From: Ancylothrix sp036704045
GTDB lineage: Bacteria; Cyanobacteriota; Cyanobacteriia; Cyanobacteriales; Oscillatoriaceae
Length of the DNA: 64,000 bases
Direction of reading: 5' to 3'
NCBI GenBank assembly: GCA_036704045.1
Contig: DATNQM010000014.1
Coordinates: 62,001-126,000 of the forward strand
Position 1 is the first letter of the stretch. Each line of letters begins with the position of its first letter. The position numbers were made by a program, and so were the translations under genes. The notes below the pieces were generated by a model. It had not been told where the DNA came from. It ran no database searches and saw only the letters and a list, made by a program, of their open reading frames with translations. This document shows positions 1-8,782 of the stretch, one piece after another.

Positions 1-1478
1 CACCCGAACAAATATTAATTAATCCTGGTGTTTCTACGGATCCTGATTTTAATCGGGAGGGGTATAGTATTATTAACGAAAATGCTTTTCAAAGACCTAT
101 TAATAACCCTTTGTCAACTTTTTCTATTGATGTTGATACGGCTTCCTATAGTAATATCCGCCGATTTATTAATAATAGTCAAAGACCGCCAAAAGATGCG
201 GTTAGAATTGAAGAATTGATTAATTATTTTAGTTATAATTATCCCCAACCGGAGGATGATAAACCTTTTGCTATAACAACAGAAATGGCTCCTGCCCCTT
301 GGAATATTAAGCATAAGTTAGTAAAAATTGGCTTGCAGGGAAAAGACATTTCTACGGAAAATTTACCGCCTAGTAATTTGGTGTTTTTGCTAGATGTTTC
401 GGGGTCGATGGATGAGCCGAATAAACTGCCTTTGGTGAAGTCTTCTTTGCGTTTATTAGTCAATGAATTAAGGGAAGAAGACCGGGTAACAATTGTGGTG
501 TATGCGGGGGCTGCCGGTGTGGTTTTAAATCCCACTTCTGGCAATCAAAAAGAGAAGATTCTGGCGGCGATTGACAAATTGCAAGCGGGGGGTTCGACGG
601 CCGGTGGAGAGGGCATTAAACTTGCTTATAAGCTGGCGGAAGAAAATTTTATTGAGTCGGGAAATAACCGGGTTATTTTGGCAACGGATGGGGATTTTAA
701 TGTGGGGGTTTCGAGTGATGCAGAATTGGTGCGTTTGATTGAAGATAAGCGAAATAGTGGGGTTTTTCTGTCGGTTTTGGGCTTTGGCACCGGCAATTAT
801 CAAGATGCCAAAATGGAACAGTTGGCAAATAAAGGTAATGGAAATTATGCCTATCTTGATAGTGTGCTAGAAGCGAAAAAAGTTTTGGTCAAAGAAATTG
901 GGGCAACTTTGCTGACAATTGCTAAGGATGTGAAAATTCAAGTAGAGTTTAATCCGGCAAAAGTGCAAGCTTATCGTTTGATTGGTTATGAAAATCGGGT
1001 GTTGCAAGCTGAAGATTTTAATGATGATAAAAAAGATGCCGGGGAGTTGGGGGCTGGACATTCGGTAACTGCTATTTATGAGATAATTCCGGTGGGGGTC
1101 GAAAGTAGTGTGAAGTTGCCCGATGTTGACCCTTTGCGCTATCAACAAAGTAATGTGGAACCGACATCTCAAGGTAATGAGTTGATGCAGGTTAAGTTAC
1201 GCTATAAGGCACCAAATGAGACAATTTCCCAGTTGATTTCGCAGCCGGTGATGGATGAGGATAGTAGTTTAACTTGGGCATCATCAAATTTTAAATTTTC
1301 TGCGGCGGTCGCAGGTTTTGGTATGATTTTAAGAGAGTCGGAGTATAAAGGTTCGGCAAATTTTGAGCAAGTTTTGCAACTGGCAACTGAGGCAAAAGGT
1401 GATGATCCAGAAGGTTATCGTGGGGAGTTTATTCGTTTGGTTGAAAAGTGCCGCTTGCTGCCTGATTTTCAAAAATAG
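1..1478 (+). CDS. VWA-domain protein, YfbK-like (5' end outside window)
   Basis: The reading frame is open from base 3 to the stop at 1476-1478, so the gene begins upstream of the window. A TTG at 111 could be mistaken for a start, but the 36 codons before it are family-typical (ENAFQRPINNPLSTFSIDVD). A von Willebrand factor A domain follows with the MIDAS motif DVSGSMDEPNK (bases ~391-425). It is followed by a C-terminal DUF3520-like region ending in a conserved AVAGFGMILRESEY stretch. YfbK-family proteins normally carry an N-terminal lipoprotein signal or membrane anchor, which would lie outside the window. The role is poorly known; metal-dependent protein binding at the envelope is the usual inference. 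rimM begins 33 bp downstream on the same strand. Confidence 0.9.
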   Translation, partial: PEQILINPGVSTDPDFNREGYSIINENAFQRPINNPLSTFSIDVDTASYSNIRRFINNSQRPPKDAVRIEELINYFSYNYPQPEDDKPFAITTEMAPAPWNIKHKLVKIGLQGKDISTENLPPSNLVFLLDVSGSMDEPNKLPLVKSSLRLLVNELREEDRVTIVVYAGAAGVVLNPTSGNQKEKILAAIDKLQAGGSTAGGEGIKLAYKLAEENFIESGNNRVILATDGDFNVGVSSDAELVRLIEDKRNSGVFLSVLGFGTGNYQDAKMEQLANKGNGNYAYLDSVLEAKKVLVKEIGATLLTIAKDVKIQVEFNPAKVQAYRLIGYENRVLQAEDFNDDKKDAGELGAGHSVTAIYEIIPVGVESSVKLPDVDPLRYQQSNVEPTSQGNELMQVKLRYKAPNETISQLISQPVMDEDSSLTWASSNFKFSAAVAGFGMILRESEYKGSANFEQVLQLATEAKGDDPEGYRGEFIRLVEKCRLLPDFQK

Positions 1479-1511
1479 ACTCTTTGTTTTGTAGGGATTT
1501 ATAACTAAAAA

Positions 1512-2132
1512 ATGACAAATGAAAATTGGTTAGTAATTGGGACAATTGTTGCTGCTCAAGGTTTGGATGGGCAAATGCGAATTTATCCAAATTCGGATTT
1601 TCCTCAAAGGTTTTTAGAACCGGGACAGCGGTGGATGAGACGCAATGACAGTGAGGAAGCAAAACCGATTGAATTGTTAGGTGGTCGGGAGGTTCCTGGT
1701 CGGGGAATTTATGTGGTGGAATTGGCCGGTATTAAAAATCGTGAGGATGCGGAGGCGTTGCGAGGTTTTGAATTGTTGGTGCCTGATACTGACCGGCCTG
1801 TTTTGGAAGAAGGCGAGTATCATGTGATGGATTTGATTGGTTTGGAGGTGTTAAATTTACATACTAATGAAACCATTGGTAAGGTGGTTGATGTGATTCC
1901 GGCCGGTAATGATTTACTAGCTGTAGAATTGTTTGGCATGGCGTCAGAAACTCCCCCTGAAGAACCTCAACCAGTGCACCCTTCTGCTCGTCGCGGTGGC
2001 CGAAAACGTAAAGTTTCTAAGGTTCGTCAGCCGCAGGTTTTAATTCCGTTTGTGAATGAAATTGTGCCGGTGGTGGATCTTGAGGCGGGCCGGTTGGAAA
2101 TTAATCCTCCTCCCGGTTTGTTGGAAGTGTAG
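1512..2132 (+). CDS. rimM: Ribosome maturation factor RimM
   Basis: A 206-residue RimM, which binds ribosomal protein S19 and assists maturation of the 30S head. The N-terminal beta-barrel (VIGTIVAAQGLDGQMRIYP, residues ~8-26) and the PRC-barrel half (EGEYHVMDLIGLEV, then a terminal segment with LIPFVNEIVPVVDLEAG) are both present. Between the PRC strands lies an insert of about 30 residues, residues ~145-175, rich in Pro then Arg/Lys (ARRGGRKRKVSKVRQ). It is longer than in E. coli RimM and, from memory, common in cyanobacteria. The ATG at 1512 starts with the conserved core almost at once. The neighbours are not ribosomal genes. Confidence 0.93.
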   Translation: MTNENWLVIGTIVAAQGLDGQMRIYPNSDFPQRFLEPGQRWMRRNDSEEAKPIELLGGREVPGRGIYVVELAGIKNREDAEALRGFELLVPDTDRPVLEEGEYHVMDLIGLEVLNLHTNETIGKVVDVIPAGNDLLAVELFGMASETPPEEPQPVHPSARRGGRKRKVSKVRQPQVLIPFVNEIVPVVDLEAGRLEINPPPGLLEV

Positions 2133-2269
2133 TTTTTCTGTTTGTCTGGTGGGCTCTGCCCACTAATTCCAAAATCGAATATTTTTTATCCAAAAATGAC
2201 ATTTTACTGAAGATTATGTAGTTAAATATACGAATACTAGGAGAAAATTTTTTTAAATTAAGAGGGTCA

Positions 2270-2332
2270 CAAAGTTGAGTGCGAAAGGGCAAAAGTGGCT
2301 TTAAAAGTAGCCGAAAACTTCTCTCAACTTTG
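2270..2332 (+). promoter_or_regulatory. Candidate structured 5' leader (nested hairpin)
   Basis: A perfect 10-bp inverted repeat (2270-2279 with 2323-2332) encloses an inner stem: aagt 2293-2296 with actt 2317-2320, and ggct 2297-2300 with agcc 2309-2312, leaving an 8-nt loop. The element ends 20 bp before the ATG of the next gene, so it would lie in its 5' leader and could affect ribosome access. No U-tract follows, so it is not a simple terminator. No known riboswitch class was recognised. Confidence 0.4.
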
Positions 2333-2352
2333 ATTTAACTAGGCGAGACTTT

Positions 2353-2670
2353 ATGACAGTTTCAAGCATTTCTTATTCCCTCCAAAAATCTCTCCGTCTG
2401 ACGATTATTTCTCGCTTTTTGCAACCGGTTCGTCATTGGTTGGATGCAGTCAAAATTTATAACCGCCAACAGGCTAAACTGATTTGTTTATTGATACCTT
2501 CTCAATGTCCCTTTGAGCGAGAAATTAAAGTTTTTGGCAAAAGTTTGTTTCATATTCCGCCTTTGTGTAAACTTAATCCCTTGTATGAAGAGTTTGTAGG
2601 GTTGCGTTTTCGCTCGTTATGTTTTCTTTCAGATGTATGCAAAGAAGATGTTTCTATTTATTGTCGTTAA
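2353..2670 (+). CDS. Stand-alone Mo-dependent nitrogenase C-terminal-like protein
   Basis: A 105-residue protein matching the cyanobacterial Mo-nitrogenase C-terminal family (Mo-nitro_C type). It shows the characteristic run ICLLIPSQCPFEREIKVFGK (residues ~44-63), then LFHIPPLCKLNPLYEEFVGLRFR and a Cys near the end. Despite the family name, these short proteins occur in many cyanobacteria without nitrogenase, and no nif gene is in this window. The role is unknown; the spaced Cys residues could bind metal (inference). The ATG at 2353 lies just after a hairpin-rich leader. Its last 17 bp overlap the 3' end of the convergent kinase gene. Confidence 0.75.
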   Translation: MTVSSISYSLQKSLRLTIISRFLQPVRHWLDAVKIYNRQQAKLICLLIPSQCPFEREIKVFGKSLFHIPPLCKLNPLYEEFVGLRFRSLCFLSDVCKEDVSIYCR

Positions 2671-3910
2671 AGGGAATTGAAGTAGGCACATAGGCTTGAG
2701 GAAGGTAGATCGTAAAGATACTCCCTACACCTATTTTGCTTTCAAAGCTGAGAGTACCGCCGTGTAATTCTAGGGCTTTTTTGACAATAGATAAACCCAG
2801 GCCGGTGCCTTCAAAATTATCGGTGTTTTTGCCACGATGGAATTCTTCACATAAGTGTTTTTGATCGTCTTCAGAAATTCCTATTCCCCGATCTTTGATG
2901 CGAAAAATTGCTTGGTTTTGTTCACAAGTTACTTCGCACTGAACTTTCCTAGCATCGGGAGAATATTTGACGGCATTTAACAGTAAATTGATGAAAATTT
3001 GCCGTAAAATTCTTAGGTCGGTTTGTAGGATGATAAACTTGCTATCTCGACTAGTTATTTTTAGACTATGGGTTGCTTTTGTCATTATTTGTACATCTTG
3101 CCAAATATCTTTTAAAAATGGCTCAATTTCTAGCTGAACCGGCTCAAAATTTAATTTACCGGCTTCTGCTTTGCCAATGGCAAGAACTCCATCGATCATC
3201 CCACTCATATTTTTAATGGTGGTGCTAATTTTCTCAAACCGGCTTTGTTTTTGTTGGGGTGTCATTTTTTGACTATGCAACTTCAACAAGTCGGAGGAAG
3301 TAGCAATGATGGTGAGAGAGTTTTTCAGTTCATGGGAAATTGTCGAGGCAAACTGGGCTTTAATTTGGCTCGTTTGTTTTTCTTTTTCTAGGGCTTCTTT
3401 TAAGCGTAATTCTGCTTGTTTGCGTTCGGTAATTTCTTCTATGGTTCCCTCATATCCTACGGCTATTCCATAATCGTTATAAATTAATTTTACAGTTTCT
3501 GATATCCAAATTATAGTGCCATCTAACTTGGCAATTTGTGATTCAAAACCCCTGACAACTTCTTGCTCTTTCAACAATTCAATTAACATTTGGTGCCGAT
3601 GGGGATCAACATAAAGCTTAGCTTTTAAATGATTTAAAGTTTTGAGCAGATGTTGAGGATTTTCATAACCATAAATTGTCGCCAATGCAGCATTAGCTAT
3701 TAAAAAATCTCCCTTTTTTGTGGCTTGAAACATTCCAACGGCAGAATGTTCAAACATCTGCCGATATTTTTCTTTGGGTTGTTGCAGTTTTTTCCAGATT
3801 TTTACGGCTAAAGGGTTATTAAGGGGTAATTGTTCGCTGATAGGTTGTGGTAAGCTCATGTATTGATGCAATTTACCTGCCAATTTTACTCCCATATCTA
3901 AAGGCATCAC
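2654..3910 (-). CDS. PAS-domain sensor histidine kinase
   Basis: A 418-residue soluble histidine kinase. A PAS/PAC sensor (residues ~45-165, IANAALATIYGYENP to VGYEGTIEEITERKQAE) is joined by a short helix to HisKA with H-box FASTISHELKNSLTII. The HATPase_c domain has N-box FINLLLNAVKYSPDA, G1 RIKDRGIGISED and an intact G2 GTGLGLSIVKKALELHGG, so it should be active. Translation can begin at GTG 3910 or ATG 3907. No receiver is fused and no cognate regulator is adjacent. The gene leads into a run of four more minus-strand signalling genes. Its 3' end overlaps the convergent Mo-nitro_C-like gene. Confidence 0.9.
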   Translation of the reverse strand: MMPLDMGVKLAGKLHQYMSLPQPISEQLPLNNPLAVKIWKKLQQPKEKYRQMFEHSAVGMFQATKKGDFLIANAALATIYGYENPQHLLKTLNHLKAKLYVDPHRHQMLIELLKEQEVVRGFESQIAKLDGTIIWISETVKLIYNDYGIAVGYEGTIEEITERKQAELRLKEALEKEKQTSQIKAQFASTISHELKNSLTIIATSSDLLKLHSQKMTPQQKQSRFEKISTTIKNMSGMIDGVLAIGKAEAGKLNFEPVQLEIEPFLKDIWQDVQIMTKATHSLKITSRDSKFIILQTDLRILRQIFINLLLNAVKYSPDARKVQCEVTCEQNQAIFRIKDRGIGISEDDQKHLCEEFHRGKNTDNFEGTGLGLSIVKKALELHGGTLSFESKIGVGSIFTIYLPQAYVPTSIPFNDNK

Positions 3911-4202
3911 TTTATCCCCACACTCAATTACTTTGATTAATTAGAAAAGGTAACGGCAATTTGTGGTTAAGCCACAAAAATTTTAAAAGCTTTCATTCAT
4001 TGCCTAGGAATGAAAATTAGCTATGCAGAAGATGCTTTAACAAGTTTTTGAGTTTGGCTATTGGTTGCCATCTATACCTAATTTTTTCCAAATTAGGAGC
4101 CTCTTTAAAAAATAACCTATCTTTGGGAATAAAAAAAGTTCTTACTGGACATTTAAAAAGTTTTTTCCAACCGTAATGATAAGCAAAACTAATAGCAGAC
4201 AA

Positions 4203-5669
4203 TTAAATCAAGGGCAAAATAATTTCAAATTCTGTGCCGGTGGAATCGGGTAAATCGTTTTCATTTTCTGCCCCACGCCAGCGAGATTTAAAGTGAAATT
4301 GTCCGCCATGTTTGGCAGTAACAATCCAATAACTTACGGCTAAACTTGTTTCTTTTTCTACTCGTTTTTCAGCAGAAAAAGAGTCTAAAATTTGCCGTTG
4401 TTTTTGGGGAGACATTCCGGGGCCGTTATCGGCTATTTTAATGATAACACCCCGCGAGTGGTGTGTCTCGCTGTTGTTTGGATCCCAAGCACATACAGAT
4501 GTTGTAATTTCAATGCGGGGTTTATAGGTTTGTTTGGCCGGCAGATAGGTTAAGGCGGCATCCCTAAACTCTGCGGCAAATTTTTGGGTTAAAGATTGGT
4601 TAATGAGTGCGTCAAGGGCGTTACTAAGAATATTCATAAATACTTGGCTGAGTTGACCGCCATAACAAGATACTGGTGGCAAGTGTCCGTAATTTTTTAT
4701 AACTTCAATTTCTACGGTAAGCCTGCTTTTTAATAACAATAATACTGCATCAATAGAGGCGTGCAAATCTGCTGGTTTGGCATATACTTGGTCTATATGA
4801 CAAAAATTTTGCAATCCCAAGGCTAGTTTTTTTAAGCGTTCTGCGCCGGTGCTGATGCTGCTGAGGGTTCGCTGTAAATCTTCTTGCAAAAAATCAAATT
4901 CTATTTCTTCTTTGAGTTTGACAATTTCTGTTGGTAATACAGGAATTAATTTTTCGTACGAGTTAACGACTTTCATTAATTGTTGAACATAGCTTGATAC
5001 ATAACTTAAATTTCCCCAAATAAAGCCTACAGGGTCTAAAATTTCATGGGCTACTCCATCAACTAACCGGCCTAAAGATGCCATTTTTTCACTTTGAATA
5101 ATTTGGGCTTGCATTATTTCAAAACGCATTTGGGTTTCAATACCCCGAATTTGCCAGTACGCAATATTTAATTCTTGGGCGTTTAATAATTGATAAATAT
5201 TAGCTTCAGTTTGAACGACTACAGGTTCTCCTTGTAATTCTGGAGGTCGTCGCAAGGCTTGCCTCGCTGCTTCGACAACTAACATTTTTCCAGGTAATAC
5301 TAAAACCTGATTGCGTGCATAACTATAAAGTACGCTTAGAGGTTGCTGCAAAAATAACTCTATTCCCTGCGGTCTCAGTAAGTATTCTAGCAAGCGCTGG
5401 CGAGATATCATGCCAGTAAATTTGCCTTCAGAACGTAAAATTGCTCCGGGAAGTAAGGGGTGTTTTTCAAAAATTGCGGCAATAGCGCTACCTTTGCAAT
5501 TAATTTCAACGTCAAAATTATACAGTGGTAATTCTTGCAATGTAGACTCGATGCGGAGGTCTTGATTAGCACCATCCGATAAAATAGGCGCTTTTATTTG
5601 AGAAGTAAATTCTTCTGGCACTTCAAAGAGATGAGTCGCCGGCCAACCCGGACGTATAAATTTCAGCAA
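4203..5669 (-). CDS. CBS-like-module histidine kinase with degenerate ATP lid (probable pseudokinase)
   Basis: A 488-residue paralogue of the next gene upstream. Residues ~38-180 form the sensor module shared by three genes here: LLPGAILRSEGKFTGMISRQR, then a second half with PPELQGEPVVVQ, which resembles a CBS pair. HisKA keeps the phospho-acceptor in GVAHEILDP (H208), but the usual NNP is LDP. The N-box (VFMNILSNALDAL) and G1 (IKIADNGPGMSP) are present. The F-box and G2 are not: where the paralogue reads FFTTKPLGKGTGLGLAIS, this protein reads SFSAEKRVEKETSLAVS. Loss of the glycine-rich lid argues for weak or absent autophosphorylation. It may work as a heterodimer partner, phosphatase or scaffold (inference). 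Confidence 0.88.
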   Translation of the reverse strand: MLKFIRPGWPATHLFEVPEEFTSQIKAPILSDGANQDLRIESTLQELPLYNFDVEINCKGSAIAAIFEKHPLLPGAILRSEGKFTGMISRQRLLEYLLRPQGIELFLQQPLSVLYSYARNQVLVLPGKMLVVEAARQALRRPPELQGEPVVVQTEANIYQLLNAQELNIAYWQIRGIETQMRFEIMQAQIIQSEKMASLGRLVDGVAHEILDPVGFIWGNLSYVSSYVQQLMKVVNSYEKLIPVLPTEIVKLKEEIEFDFLQEDLQRTLSSISTGAERLKKLALGLQNFCHIDQVYAKPADLHASIDAVLLLLKSRLTVEIEVIKNYGHLPPVSCYGGQLSQVFMNILSNALDALINQSLTQKFAAEFRDAALTYLPAKQTYKPRIEITTSVCAWDPNNSETHHSRGVIIKIADNGPGMSPQKQRQILDSFSAEKRVEKETSLAVSYWIVTAKHGGQFHFKSRWRGAENENDLPDSTGTEFEIILPLI

Positions 5670-5733
5670 ACAGGAAGCTGTGGTTTTAGCTTCAGACCAT
5701 AGCCTAACATTATCTGCTGCTCAACGACGCAGT

Positions 5734-7089
5734 TTATGCAACCGGCAACAAAATTTCAAACTCTGTGCCGGTTTCTATTTGGTTTTCTTCTTTGTTAGCC
5801 CATCTACTTGATAAGTTCAGTTTGCCTGTATGCTTTTCTGTAACTATTTGATGGCTAATGGCTAACCCTAAGCCGGTGCCTTTTCCTAGGGGTTTTGTTG
5901 TAAAAAATGTTTCAAATATTCTACCTTGAATTTCTGGGGGAATACCGGGGCCGTTATCAGCTATTTTTATAAATATCCATTCTTCTTGTTCAATTTCTTT
6001 GAGGCCGGTTGTAATAGTAATTTCTGGTTTCCAGTCTGGTTTTTGGGTTGGTAATTTTTCCATTAAAGCATCAATGGCATTGCTGAGTAAGTTCATAAAT
6101 ACTTGGCTTAGTTGTCCTGAATAGCAGGGAATTTTTGGCAAGTCTTCGTAATTTTTAATGAGGTTTATATCATATTTGAGGCGGTTATTTAAAATTAAAA
6201 GGGTACTGTCAATACATTCGTGAATGTCAGCCGGTTGTGGTTTTTTTTCGTCGAGATGGGAAAAGTTTTGTAAACTGCTAACAATTTTTGTCAGCCGGTC
6301 GGCAGCTATTTTGACACTTTCAATCATTTTGGGCATATCTTCTCGCAAAAATTCTATGTCTATTTCTTCTTTTGTTTGTTCTATTTTGTTTTGGTCTTTT
6401 ATGTCTAATTCGTCGTAGGTGTCTTGCAAATAAAGTAAATCTTGAAAGTAATTATCTAAAAAAACCATGTTCCCAGAAATGCAGTTAACTGGGTTGCGAA
6501 TTTCGTGGGCTATACCTGCTACCATTCTGCCCAAACTTGACATTTTTTCGGTTTGAATCATTTGGGCTTGAGTTTGTTCGTGGAGTAGTTGGGCAGTGAG
6601 TTGATGGATATGAGATTGAGCAATTAATAGCTGGTGAACATCTAAAAGCCGGTAAATTTGTGGGGCTAATTCTACTACTATTGGTTCATAAAGTAATTCG
6701 GGTGCTCGCTTCAAAGATTGATGGGCTGCATTAACAATGGTGGTGTTTGCTGGTACTACTAAAACATCTGTTTGGGCAAAGCGGTAGAGTGCTTCTACCG
6801 GCCGTCGAGAAAATAGTTCTACTCCATAGGGCCGGCTTAGGTGTTCTAAAAACCGTCGCCGCGAAATCATTCCTGCTAGTTGTCCGCCTGGGGCTATCAG
6901 AATGGCACCGGGAAGTAAGGGATTTTCGGTAAAGGCTTTTGCCAATTCTTTGCCTAAACAACTGGCGTTGGCAATAAAGTCATGGAGTGTTAAATCTTTG
7001 AGGGTTGAGTCTATTTTTAGGTGGCCGGTGTACGTTGTAGATACGGCGACTGGTTTTACTTCTGCACAAACTTGATTTCTAGCCAACAT
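5734..7089 (-). CDS. CBS-like-module histidine kinase (intact)
   Basis: A 451-residue kinase. Residues ~22-170 are the shared sensor module (LLPGAILIAPGGQLAGMISRR, LEHLSRPYGVELF, then ELLYEPIVVE...YRLLDVHQLLIAQS). A short coiled linker leads to HisKA with H195 in GIAHEIRNPVNCI. HATPase_c has VFMNLLSNAIDAL, IKIADNGPGIPPE, the F-box IFETFFTTKPLGK and G2 GTGLGLAISHQIVTEKH. All catalytic boxes are intact, unlike the gene 64 bp downstream. The ATG at 7089 gives the expected N-terminus. Same-strand order with its two relatives suggests descent by tandem duplication and perhaps joint expression. Confidence 0.92.
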   Translation of the reverse strand: MLARNQVCAEVKPVAVSTTYTGHLKIDSTLKDLTLHDFIANASCLGKELAKAFTENPLLPGAILIAPGGQLAGMISRRRFLEHLSRPYGVELFSRRPVEALYRFAQTDVLVVPANTTIVNAAHQSLKRAPELLYEPIVVELAPQIYRLLDVHQLLIAQSHIHQLTAQLLHEQTQAQMIQTEKMSSLGRMVAGIAHEIRNPVNCISGNMVFLDNYFQDLLYLQDTYDELDIKDQNKIEQTKEEIDIEFLREDMPKMIESVKIAADRLTKIVSSLQNFSHLDEKKPQPADIHECIDSTLLILNNRLKYDINLIKNYEDLPKIPCYSGQLSQVFMNLLSNAIDALMEKLPTQKPDWKPEITITTGLKEIEQEEWIFIKIADNGPGIPPEIQGRIFETFFTTKPLGKGTGLGLAISHQIVTEKHTGKLNLSSRWANKEENQIETGTEFEILLPVA

Positions 7090-7345
7090 ATTTTTTACCC
7101 GGTTATCCTTGATGAATTTTTTTTGTTGAACCCTCTTTTATTTTAGGCCATTTAATGAGTAAAATAATTTTATTTTTGGGTTCATATTTTCGTTTAATAT
7201 TTAAATAATTTTTGCTTAAACTATGGTTAACCTATGCGGTTTTTTCAAAAAAATTTTTTAAAATTTAAACTATTTAGGCCTAAGTTTAGGATACTTAAAG
7301 AATAATTTTCACCAAAACTTTACTTTAATAATTACCCTAATTTTT

Positions 7346-8401
7346 TTATAATGATGTTTTCAAAACTACAGCATTTCGACCTTTTTCTTTAGCTTCATAA
7401 AGCGCTTGATCTGCTAAATAAATGAGGTCGGCGGGTTCTGTCTTGGAGCTAGGAATCATGCAAGCAACTCCACAACTAAGAGAAACAAAACCGTTTTCAG
7501 AGCGAATATGAGGCAGTTTTAAAGAATGTAAACCGGCCCGGATCGCTTCAGCCACATAAACACCATCGGCCGCATCGGTATTAGGCAAAATAACGGCAAA
7601 TTCTTCTCCACCATAACGAGCCACCAGATCCGCAGGCCGGTGCACTGAATTACTCAGCACTCTGGCACAAGATTGCAAACATATATCGCCTGCTTGGTGT
7701 CCGTAGGTGTCGTTATAATTTTTAAAAAAATCAACATCACACAAAATTAAACATAAAAACAAATTTTCCCGACTCAAACGATGCCATTCTATTGCTAAAT
7801 ATTCATCAAAACGGCGGCGGTTGGCAATGCCGGTTAAACCATCAATGCTAACTTGACTTTTTAGCTGTTCATTTGCCGTTTCTAACTTTTGACGAGTTTC
7901 TTCTAATAACTCGGTGGCAAGTTGATGAATTTGGGATTGAGCAATTAATAATTCATGCAAACCAAGCAAACGATGCTCTTGATGAGCAACCTGCACCACC
8001 ACTGGTTCATACAGTAATTCTGGGGGCCGGTGCAAAGATTGATGTGCTGCTTCTACAATTAATGTTTTGCTCGGAAAAATTAAATCATGGCTATGAGCAA
8101 AGCGATATAAAAATTTCAGTGGTCGAGGCAAAAACAAATCCACACCGTAGGGCCGGCTGAGATGTTCCAAAAACCGCCGCCGTGAAATCATCCCAGCAAA
8201 ATTACCTTCTTCGGTCATAATTACTCCGGGTAACAGAGCATTTTGATTAAATTTTTCGGCGATTTCTTTACCTAGATAATGCGATTCTACCTGACATTCC
8301 CAAAGCTTTAAATCTTCAAGATTGGAATCTAAACGCAGCTTTTGGCAAGAATTAGCCAGTAGGGACGATGGGATTATGTCAAAGCGGGTGGCGCTTAGCA
8401 T
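7346..8401 (-). CDS. CBS-like-module diguanylate cyclase (GGDEF)
   Basis: A 351-residue protein that joins the same N-terminal module as the two adjacent kinases (ALLPGVIMTEEGNFAGMISR, LEHLSRPYGVDLF, PPELLYEPVVVQ...HRLLGLHELLIAQSQ) to a GGDEF domain. It should make c-di-GMP from two GTP. The active site is ARYGGEEF (G264 onward). An inhibitory RxxD I-site (R255-D258) sits exactly five residues before it, so product feedback is expected. Metal-binding LCDVDFFKNYND and substrate-binding GHQAGD are present. There is no transmembrane segment. The same sensor feeding a kinase and a cyclase side by side is the notable point. Confidence 0.93.
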   Translation of the reverse strand: MLSATRFDIIPSSLLANSCQKLRLDSNLEDLKLWECQVESHYLGKEIAEKFNQNALLPGVIMTEEGNFAGMISRRRFLEHLSRPYGVDLFLPRPLKFLYRFAHSHDLIFPSKTLIVEAAHQSLHRPPELLYEPVVVQVAHQEHRLLGLHELLIAQSQIHQLATELLEETRQKLETANEQLKSQVSIDGLTGIANRRRFDEYLAIEWHRLSRENLFLCLILCDVDFFKNYNDTYGHQAGDICLQSCARVLSNSVHRPADLVARYGGEEFAVILPNTDAADGVYVAEAIRAGLHSLKLPHIRSENGFVSLSCGVACMIPSSKTEPADLIYLADQALYEAKEKGRNAVVLKTSL

Positions 8402-8782
8402 ATAGTTATTTATAGTTTCCTTAGTTTGGAATCAGACAGTCGTTGCAGCAGACAACCTTAATGATTTTTTAATATTATCGGTATCATTTTGTACTTAATT
8501 GGAATGGCTAGATTAGATAATTTTACAAGCCTTTTATGATTTATGATATATTATTTGATTATATTTTTTAACTCTCTTGTAAATTTTTTGTAAAAAATTC
8601 CTACTTCCGTAAAGTTTTAAAGATTTTTTACCTATTTTTAATACATTTTTAACTTATTTATGTATACTTGTTTTGGTGTGCTTCCATAGTTTTGATAGCC
8701 TAGAGCTCTACAAAGAACAAACTTGCTATTCTAAAATTCGGTTATTCCTAGATATTCACACCATATTAAATCATCAAAAAAC
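8402..8782 (-). other. Intergenic, 381 bp
   Basis: Very AT-rich spacer between two co-oriented signalling genes. It must hold the promoter of the GGDEF gene. I see no convincing terminator, repeat or open frame in it. Confidence 0.5.

Noticed and set aside
4017..4202. A 61-codon minus-strand frame directly after the pseudokinase stop
   Set aside because: Only a TTG start, composition unlike a protein, and it is simply the same frame read past the stop codon into AT-rich spacer.
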